DNA of 64,000 nucleotides, from assembly GCA_021292165.1 (NCBI GenBank), contig CM037879.1, positions 280,749,772-280,813,771 of the forward strand, read 5' to 3'. This document shows, one piece after another, positions 44,187 to 55,413 of this stretch. A program made the translations under genes and the position numbers. Origin of the DNA: Shinisaurus crocodilurus. Lineage: Eukaryota; Chordata; Lepidosauria; Squamata; Shinisauridae. Below the pieces are notes generated by a model. The model was not told the origin of the DNA, did no database searches, and was given only the letters and a program-made list of their open reading frames with translations. Position 1 is the stretch's first letter, and every line of letters starts with the position of its first letter.

Positions 44187-44283
44187 TTATATCATACAGA
44201 TGCCACTCCCTTAACTCTTTTGCATCTCTTATTCTCTGGGAGAATAATAGCAGCCATGGTTGATAGATTGGTGGTCACCATGA

Positions 44284-44660
44284 AGATAGGGTGGCTGGGT
44301 ATTCTAGTTTACAGAGGACAGTCCTCTGTTTTGGAGAGCTGGCAGAGGACAGTCCTCTATTTGAAGGTGTCCTCTGTTTGATAGGCTGACAAGTCCAAGT
44401 CTGGTGTAAAGTCAAAGACCCATAATGAGGGCAGAACAGGGGCCTTGAAGTTGCTCCTCAACAGTTAGCAGCACCCGGAGAGCAGAGTGAACAAGGCACA
44501 GAGGTCACCTCGTCACAGTCTTCCCCACTATGATGAGACATGTATTTCTGTTTAAATTATAATAATTATTTCTAAATTTATACCTATACGTATCAATGTG
44601 CATATGCAAATTTCATGCAAATTTGTGTCCTCCTTTTTGTTAATGCGCATGTGGCCAGCC
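44284..44660 (+). mobile_element. MITE-7, longest copy
   Basis: 'GGGTGGCTGGGTATTC' start with repeated 'GAGGACAGTCCTCT'; ends 'TTTGTGTCCTCC'. Confidence 0.6.
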
Positions 44661-46224
44661 TCCATGGAGAAGACTGAGCACCGTTGACTTTCGTGTAGTT
44701 GTTTTTTTCCTTTGGATAAAAAGAAAAAAAGAAAGATGAAAATGGGTGGAGGAAAATTATGTCTTAAAAGTGAAAAAAGCATAAACCTGACTGAAGAAGA
44801 GGATAAGTTTAGTAGTCCCTGGAGATGAAGTAGTAGTAATGAGGCAAAAAGAAGCTGAGAAAGTTCCAGCTGAACAGAAAGAAATATTCCATATTTGCAA
44901 AGTCTGTCAAATGGTGAGATCATCTCTCCTGGGAAGTCCCATTCCCCTGAATGATGTCAAAGAAGACGGTGAAATATACAGTAGGGTACAGTTTGGAACT
45001 GCCATGACCTCATCGGTGTTTCTAGGCTCGGACGACTATGACTGCATTAGCATGAAATGAAGCGAGTTCATTCCATCAAATATAGCTCACTCCAGGATGG
45101 TTCCAGAGGCACCACTGCGACATTCAGCATCTACTTTACATATGTCAGTGGCAAAAATACTAACCCATAGGAAGGGCATAGGGCTGCCAACTTCCAAAGG
45201 AGGATGACTTCAGACTGCTGCAGGCCTGAGGCCTGGCTTTTTGCGTTCAGGCAAAAGCCCTGTTCAGGCATTATGCTGCCCGGTCACCAGTGCCCCTGTA
45301 TGCATCATGTCCTGCTTTGGTTGGTTGACCCTGGAATTTTCACATCCAATCCAAGTAGAATACTACTATGGCCCGCTTACAAGGAGCTCTGCTGTTGGTT
45401 TGCTTCTGGGGTGTCGCAAGACCTATTGCAATTATTGTGCATGGAGGCTGCCTGAAGCCTTGCACCATGGTTTGCCTTGATTGAGCGAGCTCAGCTGTTG
45501 CAAAGTGGCTTTGGATCTAGCCTCAAAATAATAGCTGGAAGATTTCTTTAATTCCTTTCTCAATTTCTTTTCTTATATGTGCATGCATTTCAGGAGCTCC
45601 TCGTTGTTTTGTTCCTAACTAAGCCTTGTCACTTTGCCTCAGCCAACCATGCCTACTTTACAGGAGCTCCAGAACCGTGAGCAGAAGTATTGACCTTTCA
45701 CTCTCAGGCCAGGGAAGGAGGCATGCTACACAGTGTACCCCTGGGCACTACTCGAAATAAATTGGTCAGACAGCAGCTTCTCCCCCACCCAACTTTTGCC
45801 AGCTGATTCACAGAGCAGAATATGCATAAACCCTTGAAGAGAGATATTCATTAGCATTCTGTGCCAGAGGCAACATGCCACAATTTTGTGAGATGTCAAG
45901 AGAAAATAAAAAAGGGGGGGGGGATAGGCAAAATAATGGAAATCTTCATAGAACAAGTCATTTCTCTTGGACAAGTGATCCCTTTGTCTAGGATGGATGA
46001 AGAGGCCATTCTCAGCTTGGGAGAAGTATGAAAATAGGATGGAAACAGGGAGAGATTCTATGTACTATTTTTATTAACAGTCAAGAGAAGCAAATGACGA
46101 GGACAGAGACAATCACAAAATTCAGTTGAGCCTTGGGATGCTGCGAAAACCAAGGCAAACTAGGCCTGATCTATTGGAAGCTCTCCTGATGGAAGTCTCT
46201 TCACTTGGAGTTCCATGTAGTCGG
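44661..46224. other. No recognised gene
   Basis: Low-repeat DNA. A 123-codon minus frame (44,552-44,923) is rich in Leu and Ser without a domain and overlaps MITE-7. Frames at 45,204-45,480 have no recognisable motif. Confidence 0.3.
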
Positions 46225-46330
46225 AAGGGATTTTGGAAGTCATTTAGTTAGTCCAACCACCTGCTAAATGCAGGATGCAGGTACAGCATCCCTGATGGAT
46301 GGCTATCCAGCTTCTGCTTATTTACCTCCA
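46225..46330 (-). mobile_element. CR1-like 3' UTR fragment
   Basis: 'GTCCAACCACCTGCTAAATG' and 'GCATCCCTGATGGATGGC' are degraded forms of the CR1 3' end. A short GTGTACT array follows at 46,368-46,400. Confidence 0.55.
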
Positions 46331-46404
46331 GTGAAGAGGAACTGGAGATGAGAAACTGATGTTGTGAACCCTGTGTACTGTGTACTGTGTGTACTGTGTA
46401 CTAA

Positions 46405-46895
46405 CATGTACATTCAAAGCCCTAAACGATTTGGGGCCAGGGTATCTGAAGGAACGCCTCGTCCCATATGTGCCTGCCTGAACCCTGAGATCCTCTTCAG
46501 AGGTCCTTCTCAGAGAGCCCCCTCTAAAGGAAGTTAGGAGGGTGGCTACTAGGGGAAGGGCCTTCTCAGTTGTGGCACCCCATTTGTGGAATCAGCTCTT
46601 CAAAGAGGTGCGCCTGGTGCCCACTCTGTATTCTTTTAGGCGCCAGGTGAAACCTTTTTATTTGCCCAATATTTTATTGGTTGATTTTTTATTCATTCTT
46701 ATTATTCTACTGTTCCTCCGGACTGATTCTTTTTGGCTGCTTGGTTTTATTGTGTGATTTTATATTGCTCTGCATTTTATTTTATGTTCCTTTGTTTTTA
46801 AGATGACTGTTTTTATCTTGTTTCTCTTTGTAAACCGTCCAGGGAGCCTTTTGGCTGATGGGCGGTGAACAAATATACTAAATAAATAAATAAAT
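46405..46895 (+). mobile_element. L2-like LINE 3' end
   Basis: Degraded frame FSVVAPHLWNQLFKEVRLVP then YSFRRQVKPF is the L2 C-terminus. The 3' UTR matches 8,041-8,215 and ends (AAAT)n. Confidence 0.8.
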
Positions 46896-47804
46896 AAAAC
46901 TGTGATGTCTTTCACATGGGACGTTTAAACATGTTTATTTTTTAGCATTTCCTCAATCTGTGCAGTGACGTCACACAACCAGCCCATATTGTGTATGTTC
47001 AAACATTCACATTTACCAGTGCCAGGGTGTGTGTCTAAACCACAGACTAAATATCGTGGTTTAAGTTTAATAGTAATTTCTTCTCTCCAAGGAACCCTGG
47101 GGAATATAATTCTGCAAGATGGGTTGCAATTCTCTAACAGAAAATTCTTAACACCCTTATTAATTAATAATTCCCGGGACACTTTGTGGGGAAACTGTGA
47201 GACTACATAACACCTGTGCTGAGAGGTCTACATTGGTTTTAGGGATGAGCAGTTTTCCCTAGTTTTTTTGTTTATTCTTCCGTGGGTGTCATGGAAGTCT
47301 TAGAAGACACACCAGTCAGGACGCTAGACAAGAACTTTATCAGGGAGATTCACCCGAACCGCCTCCCCCCACGTGTTGAAAGAATTATGAGGGGGCTGCA
47401 GAGCCATACGGGCTAGCCATGTTCGCCATGAGCATGGCTGCCATTGCACGGAGCAGAAATGCTTCCAGGACATCTGTGCATTTGGACAGTGTGGGAAAGG
47501 CTTTTCCATTCATACTGGTGTAAGCGCATAGAGCTCCTCCATACAGAGAGGAACTCCAATCAGGGCCCCTTCCCGCATGGAGCAGCTCAATGTGCATACA
47601 TCAGCATGCATGGGGATGCTTTCAAATGCTGGCTAAACATGCAAATGGTGGGAAAGCATTTCCACTGCAGGCGATGATGGTAGAGCTAGCTTGCGAGGCA
47701 GGTCCCCATAAACCTTCCCATTGTCTCTTTCCCTATTGTTTCTCTTAAACAAAAACAGATCACAGGAAACTCCTGACCCAACCAGATACAATTAAGTCCA
47801 GTGC
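46896..47804. other. No gene; unclassified repeat at 47,320-47,690
   Basis: The plus strand has repeated 'GGAAAGGCTTTTCC' / 'GGAAAGCATTTCC' palindromic steps. No domain in any frame. Confidence 0.3.
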
Positions 47805-47815
47805 CATCATCATCA

Positions 47816-48327
47816 TCAGGCGATCACTCGTGACCGAGTAAGATTATCTTCCGGGATAAAAGGAGGAAATTCTAAAGAAGATTGTGTAGACTCTAGCGAT
47901 GGGTCCGTAAGTGACTGTGGAGGCCAATTCTAGATCCACACAGCTTCCCACAGTGAGGACACAGGTTACCAGATAGAGGATGGTCCTGTAAAGGATTCAT
48001 TTGACGTGCTTTTCGCTTAGCACGTTTCTCCCTTTCACCTTGCACTCGGGCTTCTTCAAAGTCCATGGAACCTTTGTGAAAGGCCAACCTCCATTTAGAT
48101 CATTCATGGGCCAGAGCTTCCCAGTTTTCGATGTTTATATTGCATTTTTTTAGATTAGCCTTATGAACATCTTTAAACCTCTTATATTGACCACCGATAT
48201 TCCGCTTTCCATCCTTGAGTTGGGAGTAAAGTAACTGCTTTGGGAGACGGCAGTCAGGCATTCGAACAACATGACCGGTCCACTGAAGTTGGTGTTGAAG
48301 GATCATTTTTTCAATGCTAGTAGTCTT
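47816..48327 (-). pseudogene. LINE C-terminal region with C2H2 finger
   Basis: Reads QLQWTGHVVRMPDCRLPKQL, then NIENWEALAHE, an in-frame TGA (48,100-48,102), then on to the finger CPHCGKLCGSRIGLHSHLRTH and the terminal SRVIA. The finger keeps both Cys and both His. The segment between 48,330 and 48,690 is recognisable but carries more stops. Confidence 0.8.
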
Positions 48328-48689
48328 TGCTTCTTCCAGTACACTGACATTTGTTCACCTATCTTCCCAAGTAATTTGCAGGATTTTCCGGAGGCAACGT
48401 TGATGAAACCTTTCAAGGAGGTGGAAGTGACGTTTATAGATAGTCCATGTTTCTCAGGCATACAATAAAGTTGGTAATACAATGGCTTCATAAACCAGTG
48501 TTTTGGTCTTCTTACAAATATCCCGATCCTCGAACACTCTATGTTTCATTCAAGAAAAAGCGGCACTTGCGGAGCTCAGACGATGCTGGATTTCACTGTC
48601 GATGTTAGCTGTAACAGAAAGATAGCTGCCAAGATAGAGAAAATGATCGACATTTTCCAGTATTGTCCCGCCAAGCTGGATAGATGGCA

Positions 48690-49601
48690 TCACCAAAGGG
48701 TTAGCTTGCACTTGCTGATGAAGCACTTTGGTTTTTTTGATGTTAAGTGAGAGACCAAGTTTTTCGTATGCTTTGCAAAAGCATTTAGGATAGTTTGGAG
48801 ATCATCCTCTGAATGTGCGGAGACCACATTATCATCAGCATACTGAAGTTCCACAACGGAGGTTGTAATTACCTTACTTTTTGCTTTCAGCCTGCTGAGA
48901 TTAAAAAGCTTTCCATCTATTCGATATATAATTCCCACACCGGTGGGAAGTTTCCCCTTGACAAGATGTAAAACCATGGCGATGAAAATGGCAAATAATG
49001 TTGGGGCGATAACACATCCCTGTTTAACACCTGATCCCACTTTAAATGGAGCACCATGAGAGCCGTTGTTGTCCAAAACCGTTGCCGTCATGTTGTCATG
49101 GAGAAGTCGCAAGATATTCACAAATTTATTGGGGCATCCAATTTTCATAAGGATAGTCCAGAGAGCTGTACAGTCTACAGTATCAAAGGCCTTAGCCAAA
49201 TTGATAAATGCCATATAAAGGGGTTGATTTTGCTCCCGGCATTTTTCTTGGAGCTGACGTGCAGTAAAAATCATGTCTACTGTCCCTCTAGAGGGGCGGA
49301 AACCATATTGAGTTTCAGGGAGGATCTCTTCTGAAATAGATAGAAGACGGTTTGCGAGAATCCTAGCAAATATTTTACCTGCGGTTGCTAAGAGAGAAAT
49401 GCCCCGATAGTTTCCACAGTCTGTTCTATCACCTTTCTTAAAGAGGGTGATAATTATGGCATCCCTGAAGTCTTCTGGGATCTCTTCTCTTATCCAGATT
49501 TTTTCGATGAGTTTATGAAGATGTTGTACAAGTTCGGGGGCCCCTTCTTTAAAGATTTCAGCAGGAATCCCATCTGGTCCACTAGCTTTGTTGTTCTTCA
49601 T
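48690..49601 (-). pseudogene. LINE reverse transcriptase domain
   Basis: RT blocks in order: NNKASGPDGIPAEIF, NYRGISLLATAGK, YGFRPSRGTVDMIF, FINLAKAFDTVD, GVKQGCVIAPTLF and YADD. Block A has Asn (codon 49,200-49,202) where the catalytic Asp of the F-x-D motif is expected. A one-base deletion near 48,778 shifts the frame after DLQTILNAF, and the true continuation KLGLSLNIKKTKVLHQ lies in the next frame. Confidence 0.85.
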
Positions 49602-49617
49602 TTGATTAATGGCTTTT

Positions 49618-50862
49618 TTACTTCATCCAAAGTGGGAGTATTGCAAGTTCCTCTTTAATTTGTTTTTGTGGGATTTGCGAAAAAATCTCATTATCCACCT
49701 TAGATTTACGATTTAAAAGGTCATAGTAATGCTCTTTCCAATGCAGTGCAATAGACTCTTTGTCTTTTAAGAGTTTGGTGCCATCTTTTGATTGTAAAGG
49801 GTTTGTACCATAGGTTTTTGGTCCATAAATGGCCCTTGTGGCCTTAAAAAAGCCCCATGCATCATGAGATTCTGCAAGTTGTTGAATTTCTTCAGCTTTC
49901 TTTTTCCACCAAGTGTTCTTAAGTTCTCTTGTTCTTCTTTGGACCTCAGCCTTTGCGCTAGCATAGATTTTTTTCTTGGCAGCGCAGTTAATATCATTTT
50001 GCCATATTTGGAAGGCTTTCCTTTTTTGGTCAATTATATATTTAATCTCATTATCATTTTCATCAAACCAGTCCTGATGTTTCTTAGTTTCATATCCAAT
50101 AGTTTGTTCACAAGCTGCAGTAATGGAGGTTTTCAGCTTAGACCAATGGTCCTCAATGTTGTCAGGAGGTTCCGTAGGTAGATGTTCCTTAAGAAGTGAT
50201 TGAAGACGTGTTTGCTTAATAGGATCTTGAAGGGCTTGGATGTTCATTTTATGCCTTGGTTTCTTTCCTTGAAGCCTACGTTGGGGAGCAATGTTGATAA
50301 CCATTGTGGACCGGATTAGTCGGTGGTCTGTCCAGCAGTCGTCGGCACTCACCATGGCCCTAGTAAGAAGTACATCGTGGCGATCTCTAACACGGACAAT
50401 TACATAATCCAGAAGATGCCAGTGCTTTGACCGTGGGTGCTGCCATGATGTTTTAAACTTATTCTTTTGTCGAAAGAGCGTGTTTGTAATAGTGAGATTA
50501 TGCTCTGCACATATAGACAAAAGTAAGAGTCCGTTCGGGTTGCTATTACCAACTCCGTCTTTTCCAATAGTTTCTGGCCATAAATCAAAGTCACGCCCGA
50601 CTCTTGCGTTAAAATCGCCCAGGAGGATAATTTTATCCTCCTTAGGTATCTCTGACAGGAGAGTGTCCAACTGGCTATAAAAACTTTCCTTGATGTCATC
50701 ATCAGCATCTAATGTTGGTGCATAAGCGCTCAAAATAGTTATCTGTTGGTTATTGGCGAGCTTTAATCGAAGAGTTATCAGGCGTTCGTTAATGCCAGTA
50801 GGAACTTCTGACAAAGAGTTCACTAGTTCATTTTTGATGGCAAAGCCTACTCCATGTATTCG
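49618..50862 (-). pseudogene. LINE endonuclease C-terminal part and linker
   Basis: Shows SAYAPTLDADD, LLGDFNARVGRD (the catalytic GDFNA block), LLDYVIVRVRDRHD and CWTDHRLIRS (the terminal D-H pair). A charged linker of about 190 residues follows, including WWKKKAEEIQQLAES. A frameshift near 49,636 breaks QIKEELA from the next segment; the other frame reads TLDEVKKAINQ into the RT. Confidence 0.85.
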
Positions 50863-51075
50863 TCAGTCCTGCTCAGGTAGTCCTTTCCAGAAGAAGGTAT
50901 AACCTCCTTTTTCTTCTTTCAACTGTCCCTCTCCTGCCCTTCGAGTTTCTTGAAGTGCTGCTATGTCAATTTTAAACCGTCTCAGCTCCCTTGCAATAAT
51001 AGCAGTCCTACGCTCAGGGCGTTCACTATCTATGTTATCCAGCAATGTCCGTATATTCCATGTTCCAAAATTCAA
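50863..51075 (-). pseudogene. LINE endonuclease, N-terminal part
   Basis: Begins NFGTWNIRTLL, the first conserved block of APE-type endonucleases, and contains the metal-binding Glu in ALQETRRAGEG. It ends at a TGA (50,863-50,865) that interrupts GLPEQD and RIHGVGFAIKN, which continue in the same frame. The frame is open upstream of the Asn to about 51,117, so the true start is unclear. Confidence 0.85.
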
Positions 51076-51371
51076 ATGTCTTTTTCGACCGCTAAAATGG
51101 TGACCCCACTGGACGCGGTAATCCAGTCAGGGGAGAAAGAGGTAAACTATGTTTAGGGAAACTTTTCTAGCCCCCTCCCCATACGGGGTGAGCAGAGTGG
51201 ATCCTAAATAGGGCTGCTCAGTCATGGATACAGCTGCTGAGCTGCTCGACTACCTCGTTCCTTGAACAGGGCGACTGAGTCTGCATCCACCGCCCATGTG
51301 CTGGTCCATGACTAGGGGCTTCCAGATTCACAGTCCTGCCCCCGTCGCCATTCGCCAATCACCATGGGACT

Positions 51372-51424
51372 TTGTTTGTTTGTTTGTTTGTTTGTTTGGG
51401 TTGGGTTGGATGGGTTGGGTTGGA
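51372..51424 (+). repeat. (TTTG)n followed by (GGGTT)n
   Basis: About seven TTTG units then degenerate GGTTGGGTTGGA units, inside the 5' region of the LINE. May have expanded after insertion. Confidence 0.8.
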
Positions 51425-51878
51425 AGACGCCTGTGCGTGAAACTGTTTTATGTGGGGAGATCGGTGCACAACGAATCACCACACAAACTTGACAGAGTAC
51501 GGCAGAGATCCAATGGCACGGTTACCCTGACGATTGGAAAACCATTCTCTGCTGCAGCCTTCATCCGCCTTCACAGCCGTTGTAATTTAGGTTTAATTAT
51601 CTTCCGCCTGTTCTGCCGTTGAGGACTTTATGTTTTGGATCGTTCTTTGTCTGGTTCCTCTCCCCGGACCTTACCGCCATGGGTGACCCTACTGGGAGTA
51701 TATAGCTCCCGACGGCATTGCTCACAGGATTCATCGGAACACGCAAGCCCACTCACCACTTCAAGGTGACGATCTGGCACCTAGTGCCTAAACCATATAA
51801 TGACACTCGCCACGCAGTGGATTCTCTCCTCCCTGTGTTCCATTTCTCCTGAATTCCAGTTGAACTAGGATATATATA

Positions 51879-52076
51879 TTTTTTTTAATGGAAGTGGAGC
51901 TTCTGCAGCTTGTTGTGGGTTCCAGTTCAGCTCTGGCTCCCCTTGCTCTGTTGTTTAGAATTTTAGATTACATGCTGCTTGGGGCATGTACCTGTCCTCT
52001 TGTACTCTAAATGCCATGTATACTACGGCACTACAGTGATGGTGGTGGTGGTGGTGGTAGCTCAAGGATCGGGGCC
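51879..52076 (-). mobile_element. A-tailed retroposon, copy 1
   Basis: On the minus strand the unit starts 'GGCCCCGATCCTTGAGC' and ends in a run of A. Nearly identical to 54,949-55,145; the copies differ in (CCA)n length and a few substitutions. Contains 'TTACA'-less variant of 'AGTACAAGAGGACAGG'. No pol III boxes were clearly recognised. The source is unknown. Confidence 0.7.
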
Positions 52077-52077
52077 T

Positions 52078-52800
52078 TTTTTGTGGCAGTGCCCTTATTG
52101 TAGAATTCCATCTCGAGAGAGAGGTTCAGCAGGCATACTAGGTTTGTTTTTTTGTTTTTTTAGGTCAGTTAAGACTGTTCTACTTCTAGCAGTCCTTGGG
52201 GAAGATGTGAAATTTATCCCAAACATATTTTGGAGGCGAGTTAGGGTGAACTAGGGTGGATGTTTAGGGTTCCCTTTTTTTAGGGTGAACTTTTAGGGGT
52301 TTGGTGTTAGGGTGAATTTTTTTCATATTTATAATTCTATCCTAGATGTTTTTCTTTTATTAGTAATCAATAATTCTCCCTTTATTATGTTGTGTCTAGT
52401 CGTGTCTTAAGATCATCAGGAGAGTACCCAAGTACCTAGGGTACATTTTGTGTCAGCAAGGGAGAGAGCCTTCTCTGTGGTGGCACCACGATTGTGGAAT
52501 ACCCTCCGTGTGGAGGTGCGACTGGCATCAACATTGCGATCTTTTTGGCACTAAGCTCAAAAACCTTTTCAATTGCCCAGGCATTTTAATCAGCTGACAT
52601 ACTCTGTCGGTTGTGTTTGCTTCCCTTCTTCATTTTATGATGGTGTTGTTTTATTATTTATTGGATAACAATTTTAATCATGCTCTTGTACGCTTCCCTG
52701 GTATCCGTAGGATGAAGGGAGGTTCCAAAACAACAACAAAAGCAGCAGCAGCAGCAGCAGCAGCGATGCTTAAGCTTCTTAATTTTAAAATGCGATTGCA
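52078..52800 (+). mobile_element. Two L2-like LINE fragments
   Basis: 52,078-52,215 carries a degraded 'GAATTCCATCTCGAGAGAGA' C-terminus. 52,440-52,735 is another ('GTGGTGGCACCACGATTGTG') with 3' UTR. (AGC)n at 52,741-52,764 forms its tail. Confidence 0.6.
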
Positions 52801-52834
52801 TTTGTGAGAGGTCGTTGTTAGCTGCTTTTTATTA

Positions 52835-52960
52835 CTTATGTATTTGTTCTATTTCTATCCCAGCCGTTCTCCAACAAGCCCAAGGTGCGTGCATACACGA
52901 TCCCCTTCCCTCATTTCATCCTCACAAGAACCCTGTAAGGTAGGTTCATCTGAAAAAGTA
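52835..52960 (-). mobile_element. tRNA-derived SINE, degraded body
   Basis: 'CAAGCCCAAGGTGCGTGC' and 'CAAGAACCCTGTAAGGTAGG' match the SINE body in minus orientation; the head is missing. Confidence 0.55.
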
Positions 52961-54039
52961 ATAACTTCCAAACAACAGACGTTTTCATAACCGTTATGAA
53001 TGGTGTCTGCCAGCATTGTTGAAAGTTTTAGGTACCCCGCCCCCTCTCCCGGCACTGGTATCTTTTTTTTTTCTTCTTCTTCTGTTATTGATGAAAAGTA
53101 TGCAGACCACATTGGTGTATATAATTTTGCCTGAGATAAATTGGTGCCTCCCCCTCAGTTTGAATTCTTGGAAACGAAAGGGGAAGGGAAGAGATGGAAA
53201 GAGGGTGTCGTAATAGTTATTCCTTTTTTTCTTTTTCATCTAAGTGATATATCACTTTTCCTATTTGTTTAAGCATTGGAGGCATCAGTGAGTAAGTTCT
53301 GTTTTAATTAGACAGGTACTAAACAGCCTAGTAGGAATTTGAATACTGACAAGTCAGGAGTGTTCACTGGTCCGTGAACAAAAATGATTTTATAAGATGA
53401 AGTCTACGTGATGAGGAATCAGGGCGGGAAGCGGGGCCGGGGGAGGTTGAGGGAACCCTTTACACATTTTTCCATGCAGGAAAGGAAGTGGGCAGAGGTG
53501 CACATGTTCCAGGCTAGGGCCGGCCCTCCCATTAGGCAGAGTGAGGCAGGTCGCCTCAGGTGGCAAACGCTGGGAGGTGGCAGCAAAAAGTTGGAGGGAA
53601 GAGCTGTATGCCACATGCCCTGCCCTGCCCCCTCTAAGACCGCCTGTTTGCTGCCATCCTCCCACCTCCCATGGGGTGAAGCCAGCAGGATCAGTGCCCC
53701 CCATTCCTGTCCACGCAAAAGCAACCCCACCCACCCCAAAGTGCAGCCCTTCTCCTGTGCTGACTTTCCCAAGAGAAAGCACCATTGAAATCAATGTGAT
53801 TTACTTCTGAGCAAGGCCATTGAAGATAATGTGATTTACTTCTGAGTAGACATGCATGTCAGCTCGTTTTCAGATAGGCGGTCCTTGAGGCAAGAGCGGA
53901 CCTTCCAAACTTTATTTTTTCAAAGGGGAGGGGGGAAGCAGCCTTGCATTTACCCTCCAGTTCACTGGGCAAGTTACAGAGAGGGAGAGAGGGGGAGAGA
54001 GAAGCCATGCAGGGGAGGCAGGAAAGCAACTCAAGGATT
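52961..54039. other. No gene; hAT-like fragment at 53,515-53,610
   Basis: 'CTAGGGCCGGCCCTCCC' and 'GAGTGAGGCAGGTCGCCTCA' match 8,680 and 57,507. Overlapping frames of 117-134 codons on both strands at 53,390-53,810 lack domains. Confidence 0.35.
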
Positions 54040-54282
54040 ATTTATTTATTCATTATATTCATACCCCGCCTTTTTTCCTGCAAGGAACCCAAGGCGGCTT
54101 ACATAATCCTCCTCCTCCTCCTCTCCATTGTATCCTCACAACAGCCCTGTGAGGTAGGTTAGGCTGAGAGTCAGTGACTGGCCCAAAGTCACCCAGTGAG
54201 TTTCATGGCCGAGCGGGGACTAGAACCCGGATCTCCCGAGTCCCAGTCCAGCACTCTCACCACTACGCCACACTGGCTCTCT
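54040..54282 (-). mobile_element. tRNA-derived SINE (GAGCCAGTGTGG type)
   Basis: A complete minus copy with tail at 54,040-54,065, B-box at about 54,222-54,232 and head ending CACACTGGCTCT. Confidence 0.85.
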
Positions 54283-54819
54283 TCCTCAGAGTTGCTGCTG
54301 TTCTGCCAAAGCCCAATCGGGACACTTCCTCCCCCCCCGCCCCCCACAAGCCCCCTGAAGCCCCTCCTCCTGGCCCCAGAACAGTACCGCATGTTTAGCA
54401 CACACTGAAGTGCTATATACTGGGCGGAAAGCGCCGCAACATGTAAAACAACGTTGACATAACTGGTCTGAAGAAATCCAGGCTTTAATGGAAGAAAGAA
54501 ATAGCACGAGCGGGACAGTTTGGGGGTGAGCGTCATGTGACACGCGAGTGAGTCAGGCATCACAATGCCGGTAAAAATGCATCGCGTAGATCCAGCCCAA
54601 GCACCAGTAAAGTATTTCACTTCGGCACCCTTCAGCATAGTCCAAGCTACAGTTCTTCCTTTCTACTCTCTGGCTGTGGCTTTCCCAGAATCCCTTGCAA
54701 TAAGCAGTGAAGGATGGAAGGGTCTGCCTTTCTAAGGTTTGACAGGTTTAACCGCTATATTTTTAGATTTTACTTGGCTGACCCAGTTCCTTCAGGGCAG
54801 GGCACGACCAAACAAAAAG

Positions 54820-55311
54820 GGTAGTATCCAACAGGGCCACTCCACCTCCACTGGTTCTTTTGCACTCGCAGGACCTACCACTTGCGCAGCGGGACTTTGG
54901 CACTTCTAAAAAAATAACCCTGGAAACCAGCAGAAAAGCTGATTATTATTTTTTTAATGGAAGTGGAGCTTCTGAAGTTTGTTGTGGGTTCCAGTTCAGC
55001 TCTGGCTCCCCTTGCTCTGTTGTTTAGAATTTTAGATTACATGCTGCTTGGGACATGTACCTGTCCTCTTGTACTCTGTAAATGCCATGTATACTACGGC
55101 ACTACAGTGATGGTGGTGGTGGTGGTAGCTCAAGGATCGGGGCCTTGACAGGTGGGACAGGTCAGCAGATCTCCCTTCTGCAAGCTCCACTGAGCTGCTC
55201 CATTCCGGAAATAAGTATTTCCACTCAGTTTCAGATTATGCTTAGAACAGCAAAAGCCCCGTTGCACAAGTGGTGGGCCCCATGAGTGATGGGGCACAAT
55301 AAGATACTACC
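54820..55311. mobile_element. MITE-5 copy containing the A-tailed retroposon
   Basis: Ends GGTAGTATCCAAC and GATACTACC. The interior has paired 'GGACCTACCACTTGCGCAG' type arms. Its middle is replaced by 54,949-55,145. Confidence 0.6.
54949..55145 (-). mobile_element. A-tailed retroposon, copy 2
   Basis: Same unit and same strand as 51,879-52,076; the A tail is at 54,949-54,955. Confidence 0.7.
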
Positions 55312-55360
55312 TAAAATATGTAAAATAAGAATCAACATAATGAGATTGCAGCCATCATTT

Positions 55361-55361
<1 letters not shown>

Positions 55362-55410
<49 letters not shown>
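55362..55410 (+). repeat. (AG)n microsatellite
   Basis: About 24 AG units, a pure purine strand. Confidence 0.95.

Positions 55411-55413
<3 letters not shown>

Larger units (their letters stand above)
47805..51840 (-). mobile_element. RTE-like non-LTR retrotransposon, nearly full length
   Basis: A minus-strand LINE of about 4 kb. From its 5' end: a 5' region (about 51,120-51,840; 5' border approximate), apurinic endonuclease, linker, reverse transcriptase, a C-terminal region and a C2H2 finger. The stop codon (47,816-47,818) merges into an ATG/GAT microsatellite tail (47,805-47,818), as RTE-type elements typically end. The domain order and the closing CPHCGKLCGSRIGLHSHLRT motif match a family found in many animals. 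Dead: two in-frame TGA codons at least, two or more frameshifts, and a changed catalytic residue. The target duplication was not identified. Confidence 0.85.

Noticed and set aside
53390..53810. Overlapping 117-134 codon frames
   Set aside because: Present on both strands at once, no motif, and partly within a hAT-like fragment.
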